This document shows positions 1 through 8,124 of a stretch of DNA of 64,000 bases, in pieces. Each line of letters starts with the position of its first letter. The stretch's first letter is position 1. The stretch comes from Sva-07 sp963743825 (GTDB lineage: Bacteria > Actinomycetota > Acidimicrobiia > Acidimicrobiales > Ilumatobacteraceae), in the NCBI GenBank assembly GCA_963743825.1, contig CAVURC010000009.1:57796-121795 (forward strand), in the 5' to 3' direction. Position numbers and translations under genes: made by a program. The notes below the pieces were generated by a model that saw only the letters and a list, made by a program, of their open reading frames with translations, was not told the origin of the DNA and did no database searches.

Positions 1-708
1 GCGCACGAGTTGGTCGCCTGCCCGTGTCAACACCTGCTGCGTCGCCGGGACGGGCAATCCGGCCGCAGCAACCAACCGGAGGTACTCGCGCTCGAGCCAG
101 CTGTGGCCTCCCCTGATCGCCTCGGCGCCTTCGATCGCCTCGACGAGCCGAGGAATTCCGAACCGTCCCTTCGAACGCAGCGCAACGATCCGACGATGGA
201 CCAGTGACTCGTTGAACTTCCCATCTCGCAGACCCGAGTCGAAGGCAACGATGAGCTGTTCGATCGACTCGGTCCGAGCCAGATCGATCAGTGTCCGAGC
301 GCCGCTGAGCGTCGGAATTCCATCGACGGTGCATCGGTCGATGAGGTCGAGCCGAGCTGTCGTGTGGATCCGATGTCCGATTCGCTGGACGTCGCGTCCG
401 CGGGCGATCGTGACATCAAACGGCGGTCGAAGGCGGTAGCCGTCGAACCCGTGGAGGGCGGCCGCGGTCGGGCCGCTCGCCCACACCTCGCCACCGATGT
501 CGAGCATCAGCGCATGGAGTTCGGCGACGGCACCGGTCGGAGCACCGGGCAACCGATAGGTGTCGACACCGACTTGGAGGAGGGAACCGCTCGAGACTCG
601 GTTCCGAAGCTGTGCGTTGGACACGCCAACGCCGTTCGCCTGCCGCCGTGACAGCAGGCCCAGCTGACCAGTCGCGACCGCCATGATCCGGCGGTAGGTG
701 TTGGTCAT
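1..708 (-). CDS. AbiEi-like / DUF559-type protein, 3' end beyond window edge
   Basis: The frame is open from an ATG at 706-708 to the window edge, giving 236 codons with the C-terminus missing. The N-terminus (MTNTYRRIMAVATGQLGLLS) followed by a short winged-helix-like stretch and a segment reading GPTAAALHGFDGYRL resembles the AbiEi antitoxin-type N-terminal domain of many actinobacterial proteins. The last visible part (EREYLRLVAAAGLPVP) resembles the entry into a DUF559/Vsr-like nuclease fold. Such proteins are often annotated as type IV antitoxins, but no AbiEii toxin is visible here, so an antitoxin role is not supported. The family call is from memory of sequence patterns. Confidence 0.6.
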   Translation of the reverse strand, partial: MTNTYRRIMAVATGQLGLLSRRQANGVGVSNAQLRNRVSSGSLLQVGVDTYRLPGAPTGAVAELHALMLDIGGEVWASGPTAAALHGFDGYRLRPPFDVTIARGRDVQRIGHRIHTTARLDLIDRCTVDGIPTLSGARTLIDLARTESIEQLIVAFDSGLRDGKFNESLVHRRIVALRSKGRFGIPRLVEAIEGAEAIRGGHSWLEREYLRLVAAAGLPVPATQQVLTRAGDQLVR

Positions 709-862
709 GTCTGCAGCCTGACATCGGGGTGTCGCAGGGTTGACGTGCGTCACCGCTCAGAGGCTCGATCGCCACCGATTCGGCTTCAGCGTCAGCGACA
801 ACGTCGAGAACCGGTGCTGTTGCTGACGCTGAACCGGTGGGCGTGCTGACGACCCGCTGCGG

Positions 863-1567
863 TCAGACGGTGGCGGACTGCTTCTGTTCGCGCTCGATCC
901 ACGCGTCGAGCGTCGGGCTCGACTCGAAGCTCGTGATGAGCGCGTACCGCGGCGCATCGCCGTTGTGGACCACGACGTGCCAGAGGCGCTGGGTGTCGAC
1001 GACGAAGCGTGCACCGCGGTGCAACGGCACCCGCGTCTCGGTCGACGGGTCGGGCAGGCCGTCGGGCCCGTTGTCCATCAGCAGCATGTAGCTGTTCGGG
1101 TTGTCGGTGAGTTCGATCCACGACCGCACGACCCACCCCTCGGAGTCGGGGTTGAAGCGGTTGTTGTCGTCACGGTGGATCGAGCGCATCGCCGTCTCGC
1201 GGTCCTGCGGTTCGAGCTTGATGATGCGCACGCGGCCGAAGTTGGCGCCGACATCGTCCACGTAGTTGCGGATCGTCGGCGCGATCTCGGCGTTCGAGGT
1301 CCACAGGGCGTCCTTGTCGGTCTTGCCCTTGTCCCAGAATCCGCGGCAGTCGAGTTCGCCATCGGCCGATGCCAGCGGGGCGAAGTTGGTGTCGCCGCCG
1401 GACTTCCAGTCCATGTAGTCGAGCGACGTGAACTCGGACTCGGGAATCTCGTACGGCAGATCCCGGAGGGCGACGAAGCCGGTGTCGGCGAGAACGTCGA
1501 GGCGCTGATGGGGCGTGTCGAGTGGGATCGCCACGCTCCAGTGGTCGAGAGTGGGCCAGAAACTCAT
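863..1567 (-). CDS. Putative 2-oxoglutarate/Fe(II) oxygenase-like (Asp/Asn hydroxylase-like) protein, 234 aa
   Basis: This soluble protein has no signal peptide. The second half carries an HxD pair (H131, D133 in SIHRDDNN), then H197 in RLWHVVVHNG and R207 in the following strand. That spacing fits the facial triad plus 2-oxoglutarate-binding basic residue of a double-stranded beta-helix oxygenase, close to the aspartyl/asparaginyl beta-hydroxylase group. A longer in-frame extension upstream is low-complexity and Arg/Pro-rich, so the ATG at 1565-1567 (MSFWPTLDHW) is preferred. The substrate is unknown. A LysM lipoprotein gene lies upstream on the same strand. Confidence 0.55.
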   Translation of the reverse strand: MSFWPTLDHWSVAIPLDTPHQRLDVLADTGFVALRDLPYEIPESEFTSLDYMDWKSGGDTNFAPLASADGELDCRGFWDKGKTDKDALWTSNAEIAPTIRNYVDDVGANFGRVRIIKLEPQDRETAMRSIHRDDNNRFNPDSEGWVVRSWIELTDNPNSYMLLMDNGPDGLPDPSTETRVPLHRGARFVVDTQRLWHVVVHNGDAPRYALITSFESSPTLDAWIEREQKQSATV

Positions 1568-1658
1568 GCCAGTGAGTCTACGAACCGAGTGATCTGCCGC
1601 CAGGGCACTTCGACACCTGTCACCCCGAGCCGACCAGACCGGACCAGTCAGCCTGCGA

Positions 1659-2021
1659 TCAGGGTGCGGTGGTGCCCGCGGTCGGTTCGGGGAGCTCGGC
1701 AATCACGACGATCCCGGACGGGATCTCGAGTGTCTGGCCCGCCTCGATTGCATCCGGGCTCGCCAGCTTGTTGAGATCGACGATCGACTGGACGGTCACC
1801 TCGAAACTGGCGGCGATCTTGCCGAGCGTGTCGCCCGGGTTCACGGTGTAGAAACGCTGCCCGGCAGGAATCGTCGTGCTCGTGGTCGTCGTGGAGGCGA
1901 TGGTGGTGATGATCGGCGGGAGCCGCTCCTGGGCTGCCGGATCGGTGGTGCCGCACGCCGAGGCTGCGACCACGAGCGCGCCGAGCAGCAGCACCGTGCC
2001 GGGGCCCCCAGGTCGCTTCAT
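1659..2021 (-). CDS. LysM-domain lipoprotein, 120 aa
   Basis: A basic N-terminus (MKRPGGPG), a hydrophobic stretch and a lipobox (VAASAC) around residue 23 mark a lipoprotein signal. A Thr/Ser-rich linker follows, then one LysM domain (FYTVNPGDTLGKIAASFEV, continuing through VDLNKLASPDAIEAGQTLEI). It should be an exported, membrane-anchored protein that binds peptidoglycan glycan strands. The ATG at 2019-2021 is chosen because upstream codons would precede the signal peptide with unrelated sequence. The gene is divergent from the hydrolase that starts 64 bp away. Confidence 0.85.
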   Translation of the reverse strand: MKRPGGPGTVLLLGALVVAASACGTTDPAAQERLPPIITTIASTTTTSTTIPAGQRFYTVNPGDTLGKIAASFEVTVQSIVDLNKLASPDAIEAGQTLEIPSGIVVIAELPEPTAGTTAP

Positions 2022-2085
2022 GTGCAGGGATGCTACGCACACGGCGATGCCAGCGGCACGCGGTCGTCGGCGTACCCTCGGGCCG

Positions 2086-3027
2086 GTGACGACCACGCAC
2101 TTCGACGACCGCTCCGCCGAACACCCGGTTCCAGGTGCCGAACACCCCGCCCGGGAGTACCACGTCGACGTCAACGGGCTCCAGATCGCCGTCCACGAGT
2201 GGGGCGCCGCGGACGATCCCCCGTTGGTGCTGGTCCACGGCGGCTTCGACTTCGCCCGCACCTACGACATCTTCGCCCCGAAATTGGCAGCCGGCGGATG
2301 GCGGGTGGTCAGCTGGGATCAGCGGGGCCACGGCGACAGTGAGCATCCCGAGTTGTATTCGTGGGATGCCGACATGCGCGACGCCCTCACCGTGTTCGAT
2401 CACGTGAGCCCCGGCCGCCCGATGCCCGTCATCGGCCATTCGAAGGGCGGCGCGCTGATGACACAGCTGGCCGACGCCCAGCCGTTCCGGTTCACGCACC
2501 TCGTCAACATGGATGGCATCCCGTACAACCGCCGGATCCCCGATGTCGCCGAGCACGAGCGCACCAAGATGGTCGCCACCGAGATCGCCGGCTGGCTCGA
2601 CCATCGACGCTCCACCGCAACGGCGCAGCGCAAGCCGGGCACGATCGACGAATTGGCCACGCGACGCGGCCGGATGAACCCACGACTCGATTTCGACTGG
2701 TTGCGGCGGCTCGTGACCGTCGGCGGCTTCGAGTCCGCCGACGGTTGGCGTTGGAAGATCGACCCGTCGATGCGTTTCGGCGGGTTCGGACCGTGGCGTC
2801 CCGAGTGGACGCTGATGCGTCTGCCCGGTCTGCCGATGCCGTTCCTCGGCATCCTCGGCCGGGAAATGGAGGAGATGGGCTGGGGCACGCCACCCGAGAA
2901 GGTGTTGCCCTACCTGCCGCTCGACGGTCGCTGCGAGATCCTCGACGGCGTCGGCCACTTCGTGCACATCGAGCGACCCGACCTCGTGAGTGCGATCGTC
3001 CTCGACTTCATCGGAGCGCCGTCATGA
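2086..3027 (+). CDS. Alpha/beta-fold hydrolase, 313 aa
   Basis: Typical alpha/beta hydrolase: oxyanion-hole motif HGGFDF near residue 51, nucleophile elbow GHSKGG with Ser119, and a C-terminal VGHFVHIERPD with His291. It probably hydrolyses an ester or related small substrate in the cytoplasm; the substrate cannot be read from sequence. The GTG at 2086 is preferred because earlier in-frame codons overlap the divergent LysM signal peptide. The stop overlaps the next gene's ATG by 4 bp, so the two hydrolase-like genes are probably translationally coupled. Confidence 0.85.
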   Translation: MTTTHFDDRSAEHPVPGAEHPAREYHVDVNGLQIAVHEWGAADDPPLVLVHGGFDFARTYDIFAPKLAAGGWRVVSWDQRGHGDSEHPELYSWDADMRDALTVFDHVSPGRPMPVIGHSKGGALMTQLADAQPFRFTHLVNMDGIPYNRRIPDVAEHERTKMVATEIAGWLDHRRSTATAQRKPGTIDELATRRGRMNPRLDFDWLRRLVTVGGFESADGWRWKIDPSMRFGGFGPWRPEWTLMRLPGLPMPFLGILGREMEEMGWGTPPEKVLPYLPLDGRCEILDGVGHFVHIERPDLVSAIVLDFIGAPS

Positions 3028-3719
3028 CCGCCTCGACCCACCCGCTCGGCGAAGTCACGATGCTCCGCCACGGCAAGGTGGAGCTCGCCCTCCATCATCT
3101 CCGCGGGGCCACCGCAGCCGGTGGGCGACCCCTGCTGATCCTGCACGGGCTCGGCGAATCCTCACCACGAACCGTGCCCACCTGGGCCGACAGCTGGCCC
3201 GGCCCGATCGCCGCACTCGACTTCACCGGACACGGCGCGTCGACCGTCCCTCGTGGTGGTGGGTACACGGCCGAACTCCTGCTCGGAGATGCCGACGCAG
3301 CGCTCGCCGCGCTCACCGAGGGCGACCCGACTCGTTCGATCACCGTGGTCGGTCGCGGGTTGGGGGCCTACATCGCCCTCCAGATCGCCGGCGCCCGGGC
3401 CGCCCAGGTGCACGGCGCGATCCTCGTCGACGGCCCCGGACTCGCCGGCGGGCCGACCGGGCCGACCTCGCAGAGCTTCTTCTCCCTCCCGACGAGCGAC
3501 GCGACCCCCGACCCCTACGCCTTGGTCGAGCTGGGACGTGATCTGCGGCCACCGGACTATGCCGCACTCTTCGTGCGCCTCGCGCTCGCCGGGTCGGACC
3601 TCGACGAGCCGATCGCGGTCGCCGCCGTGTTCCGGCCCGAGTGGCTCGACGCCGTCGTGCGCGAACTGGGCGTCGTCGACGTCACGCTCGCCGAAGCCCT
3701 CTCCACGTACGCCGGCTGA
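3024..3719 (+). CDS. Alpha/beta-hydrolase-like protein lacking the catalytic serine, 231 aa
   Basis: The fold is recognisable (LLILHGLGES, then ITVVGRGLGAYIAL, then GAILVDGPGLAG), but the nucleophile elbow reads G-R-G-L-G where G-x-S-x-G is expected, and no histidine occurs near the C-terminus. The seen residues therefore argue against ordinary serine-hydrolase activity. It overlaps the preceding, apparently active hydrolase by 4 bp (ATGA), which suggests a partner or regulatory subunit, though that is inference. The reading frame is continuous, so the loss is not an obvious frameshift. Confidence 0.7.
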   Translation: MTASTHPLGEVTMLRHGKVELALHHLRGATAAGGRPLLILHGLGESSPRTVPTWADSWPGPIAALDFTGHGASTVPRGGGYTAELLLGDADAALAALTEGDPTRSITVVGRGLGAYIALQIAGARAAQVHGAILVDGPGLAGGPTGPTSQSFFSLPTSDATPDPYALVELGRDLRPPDYAALFVRLALAGSDLDEPIAVAAVFRPEWLDAVVRELGVVDVTLAEALSTYAG

Positions 3720-3759
3720 GCGCCGGCGACACCGACGCCGGCCGAGATAGTCTTTCGAC

Positions 3760-4269
3760 GTGTCGGTGGCAGCGTTCGCAACGATCGTGGTGGTGTCGTT
3801 CCTCCTCATGGAACCCATCACCGCTGCGACGCACCGGTGGGTGATGCACGGCATCGGCGAGTGGTTCCACCGCAGCCACCATCGTCCCGGCCGCAAGCCG
3901 CGCTGGGAGCGCAACGACTGGTTCCCCGTCTTCTTCGCTTCGATCGTCTTGTTCGGGCTGTGGCTCGGGTTCAACCGCAACGGGTTCGCAGCGCTCGTTC
4001 CGATGGCGATCGGCGTGACCCTCTACGGGGCTGCGTACGCACTGGTGCACGACGGTTTCATCCATCGCCGGATCGACCCGTTCGGCGACCGCACCAACGC
4101 CTATCTCGATCACGTTGCCGCGTCGCACAGGATCCACCATCTCTACAACGGTGCGCCGTACGGGATGCTGGCACCGGTCGTACCCGCTGCGTTGCGTGCG
4201 AAGGCTGCTCGCACCGAACGCGATCCGTTCGCCGAGGTCGACACCCCCGCCGTCGCCGGCCGGGCGTAA
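3760..4269 (+). CDS. crtZ: Beta-carotene hydroxylase-like (CrtZ / fatty acid hydroxylase superfamily), 169 aa
   Basis: The His-box pattern of the membrane di-iron hydroxylases is present: HRWVMHG, FHRSHH, LVHDGFIHRR and HRIHH. CrtZ enzymes add 3-hydroxyl groups to beta-ionone rings to give zeaxanthin or astaxanthin-type carotenoids. Hydrophobic segments at residues 3-17 and about 50-90 fit an integral membrane protein. The length is normal for bacterial CrtZ. It starts with GTG. No other carotenoid gene lies in the window. Confidence 0.8.
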   Translation: MSVAAFATIVVVSFLLMEPITAATHRWVMHGIGEWFHRSHHRPGRKPRWERNDWFPVFFASIVLFGLWLGFNRNGFAALVPMAIGVTLYGAAYALVHDGFIHRRIDPFGDRTNAYLDHVAASHRIHHLYNGAPYGMLAPVVPAALRAKAARTERDPFAEVDTPAVAGRA

Positions 4270-4357
4270 CGGCCGCCCGGCGGATTGCCTGGTGGATTGC
4301 CCGAGGGGCGCTGCTAGATTCAGGTCGCTCTCAACGAGACAAGGCCATTGCCTTCAG

Positions 4358-4430
4358 GCCCCCATCGTCTAGTGGCCTAGGACACCACCCTTTCAAGGTG
4401 GCGGCACGGGTTCGAATCCCGTTGGGGGTG
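4358..4430 (+). tRNA. tRNA-Glu (TTC)
   Basis: This 73-nt tRNA has acceptor arm GCCCCCA against TGGGGGT, anticodon stem CCACC/GGTGG with loop CTTTCAA (anticodon TTC at 4392-4394), and T arm ACGGG-TTCGAAT-CCCGT. CCA is not encoded. It is the first, intact copy of the duplicated Glu-Asp unit. Confidence 0.97.
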
Positions 4431-4453
4431 CGGCGCGCAAGCGTCATACATAT

Positions 4454-4528
4454 GGTCCCGTGGTGAAGTCTGGAGTTCACGCCGGCCTGTCAAGCCGGAG
4501 GTCGCGGGTTCAAGTCCCGTCGGGACCG
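4454..4528 (+). tRNA. tRNA-Asp (GTC)
   Basis: This 75-nt tRNA has acceptor arm GGTCCCG/CGGGACC, anticodon stem CCGGC/GCCGG with anticodon GTC at 4489-4491, and a GCGGG-TTCAAGT-CCCGT T arm. The discriminator is G and CCA is not encoded. Confidence 0.97.
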
Positions 4529-4537
4529 CAGCAGGGG

Positions 4538-4571
4538 GCCACTTGTCATCGAAAGATGGCGAGTGGCTTTT
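4538..4571 (+). terminator. Rho-independent terminator, first tRNA unit
   Basis: A 13-bp stem (GCCACTTGTCATC against GATGGCGAGTGGC, with G-T pairs) is closed by a GAAA tetraloop and followed by TTTT. It ends the first Glu-Asp unit. Confidence 0.9.
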
Positions 4572-4620
4572 CGGGGGCGCGGTAGATCAGGTCGATCTCA
4601 ACGAGAGGCATTGCCGTCAG

Positions 4621-4689
4621 GCCCCATCGTCTAGTGGCCTGGACCACGCCTTTCAAGGTGGTGGCACGGGTTCGAATCCGGTGGGGGTG
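4621..4689 (+). pseudogene. Decayed second copy of tRNA-Glu
   Basis: Compared with the intact copy it is 69 nt instead of 73. It has lost one C in the acceptor 5' strand and one A in the D arm. The anticodon-stem 5' side reads CACGC against GGTGG and no longer pairs, and the T-stem 3' side reads CCGGT with a mismatch. The CTTTCAAGG anticodon region survives. It is probably non-functional, unless the differences are local sequence errors. Confidence 0.75.
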
Positions 4690-4711
4690 CGACGCAAGCG
4701 TCATACATATC

Positions 4712-4786
4712 GGTCCCGTGGTGAAGTCTGGAGTTCACGCCGGCCTGTCAAGCCGGAGGTCGCGGGTTCAAGTCCCGTCGGGACCG
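4712..4786 (+). tRNA. tRNA-Asp (GTC), duplicate copy
   Basis: Its 75 nt are identical to the copy at 4454-4528, with anticodon GTC. It follows the decayed tRNA-Glu in the second duplicated unit. Confidence 0.97.
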
Positions 4787-4795
4787 CAGCAGGGG

Positions 4796-4829
4796 GCCAC
4801 TCGTCATCGAAAGATGGCGAGTGGCTTTT
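4796..4829 (+). terminator. Rho-independent terminator, second tRNA unit
   Basis: The stem is GCCACTCGTCATC with GATGGCGAGTGGC, with a GAAA loop and a TTTT tail. It differs from the first copy by one base that turns a G-T pair into G-C. Confidence 0.9.
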
Positions 4830-4868
4830 CTGTGAAATCGGTCGAGTCGCCAGAACTCGACTTGGTAC

Positions 4869-4941
4869 GGTCGAGTAGCTCAGTTGGCAGAGCACACGCC
4901 TGAAAAGCGTGGGGTCACCGGATCGACGCCGGTCTCGACCA
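4869..4941 (+). tRNA. tRNA-Phe (GAA)
   Basis: This 73-nt tRNA has acceptor arm GGTCGAG/CTCGACC with discriminator A, anticodon stem CACGC/GCGTG and loop CTGAAAA (anticodon GAA at 4902-4904). The T loop reads ATCGACG, with A where T54 is nearly universal. CCA is not encoded. Confidence 0.93.
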
Positions 4942-5018
4942 CCGGACGCGTCCGCTTGTGCGGAACCCTGCGATCGCATCCAGCTGAGACGCACATTCCG
5001 CAACGAAGTGTCTCGGCC

Positions 5019-8000
5019 TCAGCCGCCTCGGATCGAGGTCAGGGTGGCGTCGATCACCGCCTGGTCGATTCCGCAGTCGAGTGCTGCCTGCACCACCGGC
5101 GCTGCTGCAGCATCGTCGCCGCCGATGACGGCTCCTGCGTCGACGCTGTCGATGCCGCCGGGAACCGACTCGATTGCACAGTTCGCCTGGTTCGGCGGGA
5201 CGCCCTGCGCGGTCAGCTCGTCGAACAACACGCCACCCACCGCCGAGGTCGGCCGCTCGGTCCCGAACGTGCTCGGGTCGATCACGGGGCCCGTCTGGCC
5301 GGGCACGGTTGTCGGCGGCACGGTGGTCGGTGGTGTCGTGGTCGTCGTCGTCGGCAGCGGCGTCGCGATGTACTCGACCTCGCTGGCCTCGCCGGTGGTG
5401 GTGTCGGCGGTCGCATAGACCACCGCGCCCGTGGCGGCGAAGCCGACCGCACCGATGACAGCGCCAACGGTCTGCGGTCCGGGGAACGGCGCGGCGAGAC
5501 GCACCGAGTCCAAGGGGCCTGCCGACGGCTGCTGTGTCCCGAGCCAGCGGCGCTGGTCGGCCCAGATCGACAGGGGCGGGATCACGACCAGGGCGGCGAG
5601 CACCGCGATCGCAACGTTGAGCGTCACGAGGATGCCGAAGTCACGCAGCAGTGGCAGCGCCGATCCGATGAGCACCGCGAAGCCACAGATCGTCGCGACG
5701 GCAGACGTGAAGAACGCCCGGCCGGTTCGTCTCGCTGCGTGCTCTGCCGCCACCTCCGGATCCAACCCGCGCTGTCGCTCCTCGAGATAACGCCCGAGGA
5801 TCAGCACGGAGAACTCCGCGCAGGTGGCGATCACCAGTGGCCCGCTCACCGTCGTCAGCGGGCTCAACCGCACCTCGAACAGCCCGACGATCAACGACGA
5901 GACGCCGACGGCGAGCAGCACGGGAACCAGTGCCAGCAGTCCGCGAGTGAGGCTGCGGCAGCGCAGCACGAGGAACAACGCCGCGAGGCTGAGTGCCAGG
6001 TACGTCAGGTTGGCCCGGTTGGCCGACAGGTTCTCGAGCAGTCCGATGCCCACCGTGGCGAGTCCGGCGGGGGTCGCCCGGACCGGATCCTGTCCTTCGG
6101 GAAGATCCACGAGCAGGACACTGTCGGCAGGAAGGTCGAGAGCGTCGATGCGCGACTGCAGGTCGGCTTCGAGTTCTCGCACCAGGACCGCCCGCTCTTC
6201 GAGGCTCGCGGGTGCCAGGCGCAGGTTGAGCTGCGTGCCCGTCGGATCGTCCGGTGCACGCAACAGCGCCTTCTGGATGTCCTCGGGCATCTGCTCGACC
6301 GACGCAGCCACGTCGGCCGATGTCGGGGAGATCGGCGTGGCCCCTTCGATCATGATGATCTTGCCCATCGTGTTGACCAGGCTCGACGTCGAGACGACGT
6401 CGCCGCGCTCCTCGGCGTCGAGAGTGAAGTCCCACACGAGATCGATGACGTTCTGGTCGTAGATGTTGTTGGCGGCAACGAGGATGCCGAGCGTCGAGGA
6501 GAAACCGGTGTCTTCCTCCAGTTGCTCGATGTCCTTGACCACCTGGCTGCTCTGGTCGACCCACTTGATCGGATCGGATTCGATCTTGGCGCGGTCCTCG
6601 ACGAGGACGCCGCCGAAGAACAGCAACGCCGACACGATGAGCAAGGGGAGTCCCCAACTCGTCGGGAGTGAGCCGAGCTTGACGACGATCTTCTCGACGA
6701 AGCTCTCCGGACGGACCTCGGTCCGCTTCTTGTACTCGCGGATTCCGAGCGCCGATGCCGGCACGACGATGCCGACGACCACCAGGACGACGATGCCGAT
6801 CGCCAGCAGGACGCCGAAGTCGCGGATCATGGGCACCTTGGAGATGCGCAGCGCGAAGAATGCAACCACAGCGGTGAACGCCGCCGCGAACAATGGCGGC
6901 GCGAGGTTGGCCACCGTCTCGGAGATCGGGTGCGCCTCCTTGTCGAGCACCACCTCTTCCTCGACACGGTTGTGGATCTGGATCGCGAAGTCGATGCCCA
7001 TCCCGATGAGGATCGGCAGACCCGAGATGGTGACGAGCGACAGGCTGATGCCGATCATCCCGAGGATCGAGAATGCCCAGAGCACACCGATGATCACGGC
7101 AAGCAGCGGCAACAGCCGCCACCGCACCCGGAACATGACGAGCAGGACGATCGCCATCAGCACCAGCGCTGCGGCGCCGAGGCTGAGCATGCCACCCTGG
7201 AGATAGTCGTTGAGATCGGCGAGGTACACCGGCGCGCCGGTCACCGTGAGATCGAATCCCTCGAACTGCGCGTCCTTCAGGATCTCGATGACCTGCTTGG
7301 TCCCCGCCGTCTGCGTGTCGAGATCGGCGTTGCCCTCGAGGACGACACCACCGACCGCAGTGCCGTTGATGATGCCTCCTTCGACGTTCGGGAACGTGGA
7401 AGCGAGCGACTTGCGAATCCTGAGCTCGGCATCGGGCGGCGGAACGACGGTGCCATCCTCGGCGACGGTGAACCCGCCGTTGTCGTAGATGAGCAGCTCG
7501 TTGTAGGCGGGATTCCCGATGACGCGCTCCTCCTCGGGGATGCCACCGAGCCGGGCGAGCGCGGTCGTGATGTCGGCCTGACGTGCTTCGGCGCCGGCTT
7601 CGTCACGAGCGGCGGCCGACAGCAACGCCGACGAGCCGACGGACTGGACCCCACCGGAGAGCAGGTTGGCGCTGAACGTGAGCGACGTCAGTGGCGTGAT
7701 GATGGCGTCCGAGCCTTCGACATCGTGGAGTTCATCGGTGATCCGCGTGAGCTCCTCGAGATTCGCGCCCTCGTAGAGCTTGGTGACGTCGGAGCCGTCG
7801 TTCGAGGTGAACAGCAAGATGACGGTCTCGCCACCGAAGTCCTCCTGGAACGCCACGTTGTCGATGGCGATCTGCGAGTCCGGATTGAGGTAGCTGTCCT
7901 GGCCCGTCGCGAAGTCGATGTTGCGCGCGCCGAAACCGAGCACCACCGTGATCACGACGACCATGGCGGCGACGAACTTCCAGTGCTTGCCCAGTGCCAC

Positions 8001-8033
8001 ACCGAGCCACCGCCAGAAACGTTCCATCCTCAT
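5019..8033 (-). CDS. MMPL/RND-family membrane transporter, 1004 aa
   Basis: The architecture is duplicated: a TM helix near residue 20, a large extracytoplasmic loop, a block of about five TM helices (residues about 290-430), a second loop and a second TM block (about 640-820). This is typical of MMPL exporters that move lipids or hydrophobic compounds with proton motive force. After the last TM helix a Thr/Pro-rich linker leads to a small soluble C-terminal domain rich in Ala, Asp and Gly with two Cys. The ATG at 8031-8033 is preferred because AAAGGGG lies 7-8 nt upstream. The substrate is unknown. Confidence 0.9.
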   Translation of the reverse strand: MRMERFWRWLGVALGKHWKFVAAMVVVITVVLGFGARNIDFATGQDSYLNPDSQIAIDNVAFQEDFGGETVILLFTSNDGSDVTKLYEGANLEELTRITDELHDVEGSDAIITPLTSLTFSANLLSGGVQSVGSSALLSAAARDEAGAEARQADITTALARLGGIPEEERVIGNPAYNELLIYDNGGFTVAEDGTVVPPPDAELRIRKSLASTFPNVEGGIINGTAVGGVVLEGNADLDTQTAGTKQVIEILKDAQFEGFDLTVTGAPVYLADLNDYLQGGMLSLGAAALVLMAIVLLVMFRVRWRLLPLLAVIIGVLWAFSILGMIGISLSLVTISGLPILIGMGIDFAIQIHNRVEEEVVLDKEAHPISETVANLAPPLFAAAFTAVVAFFALRISKVPMIRDFGVLLAIGIVVLVVVGIVVPASALGIREYKKRTEVRPESFVEKIVVKLGSLPTSWGLPLLIVSALLFFGGVLVEDRAKIESDPIKWVDQSSQVVKDIEQLEEDTGFSSTLGILVAANNIYDQNVIDLVWDFTLDAEERGDVVSTSSLVNTMGKIIMIEGATPISPTSADVAASVEQMPEDIQKALLRAPDDPTGTQLNLRLAPASLEERAVLVRELEADLQSRIDALDLPADSVLLVDLPEGQDPVRATPAGLATVGIGLLENLSANRANLTYLALSLAALFLVLRCRSLTRGLLALVPVLLAVGVSSLIVGLFEVRLSPLTTVSGPLVIATCAEFSVLILGRYLEERQRGLDPEVAAEHAARRTGRAFFTSAVATICGFAVLIGSALPLLRDFGILVTLNVAIAVLAALVVIPPLSIWADQRRWLGTQQPSAGPLDSVRLAAPFPGPQTVGAVIGAVGFAATGAVVYATADTTTGEASEVEYIATPLPTTTTTTPPTTVPPTTVPGQTGPVIDPSTFGTERPTSAVGGVLFDELTAQGVPPNQANCAIESVPGGIDSVDAGAVIGGDDAAAAPVVQAALDCGIDQAVIDATLTSIRGG

Positions 8034-8124
8034 GTTCCACCCCTTTGTCGAGCTGTCTCGATCGTACGTCGCGCGGCACACCTCGGACGTAAACGCTGGC
8101 GCAGAGCCATGACACACTCCGCAC

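Larger units (their letters stand above)
4314..4830 (+). repeat. Tandem duplication of a tRNA-Glu/tRNA-Asp/terminator unit
   Basis: Two units of about 250-260 bp lie head to tail, roughly 4314-4572 and 4581-4830. Each begins with a CAGGTCG leader, then TCTCAACGAGA, a tRNA-Glu sequence, a spacer with CGCAAGCGTCATACATAT, a tRNA-Asp and the same rho-independent terminator. The tRNA-Asp copies are identical, while the second tRNA-Glu and its leader have several small indels. Confidence 0.85.

Noticed and set aside
1..708. A complete AbiE toxin-antitoxin pair
   Set aside because: Only one partial gene is present and no AbiEii-like nucleotidyltransferase is visible.
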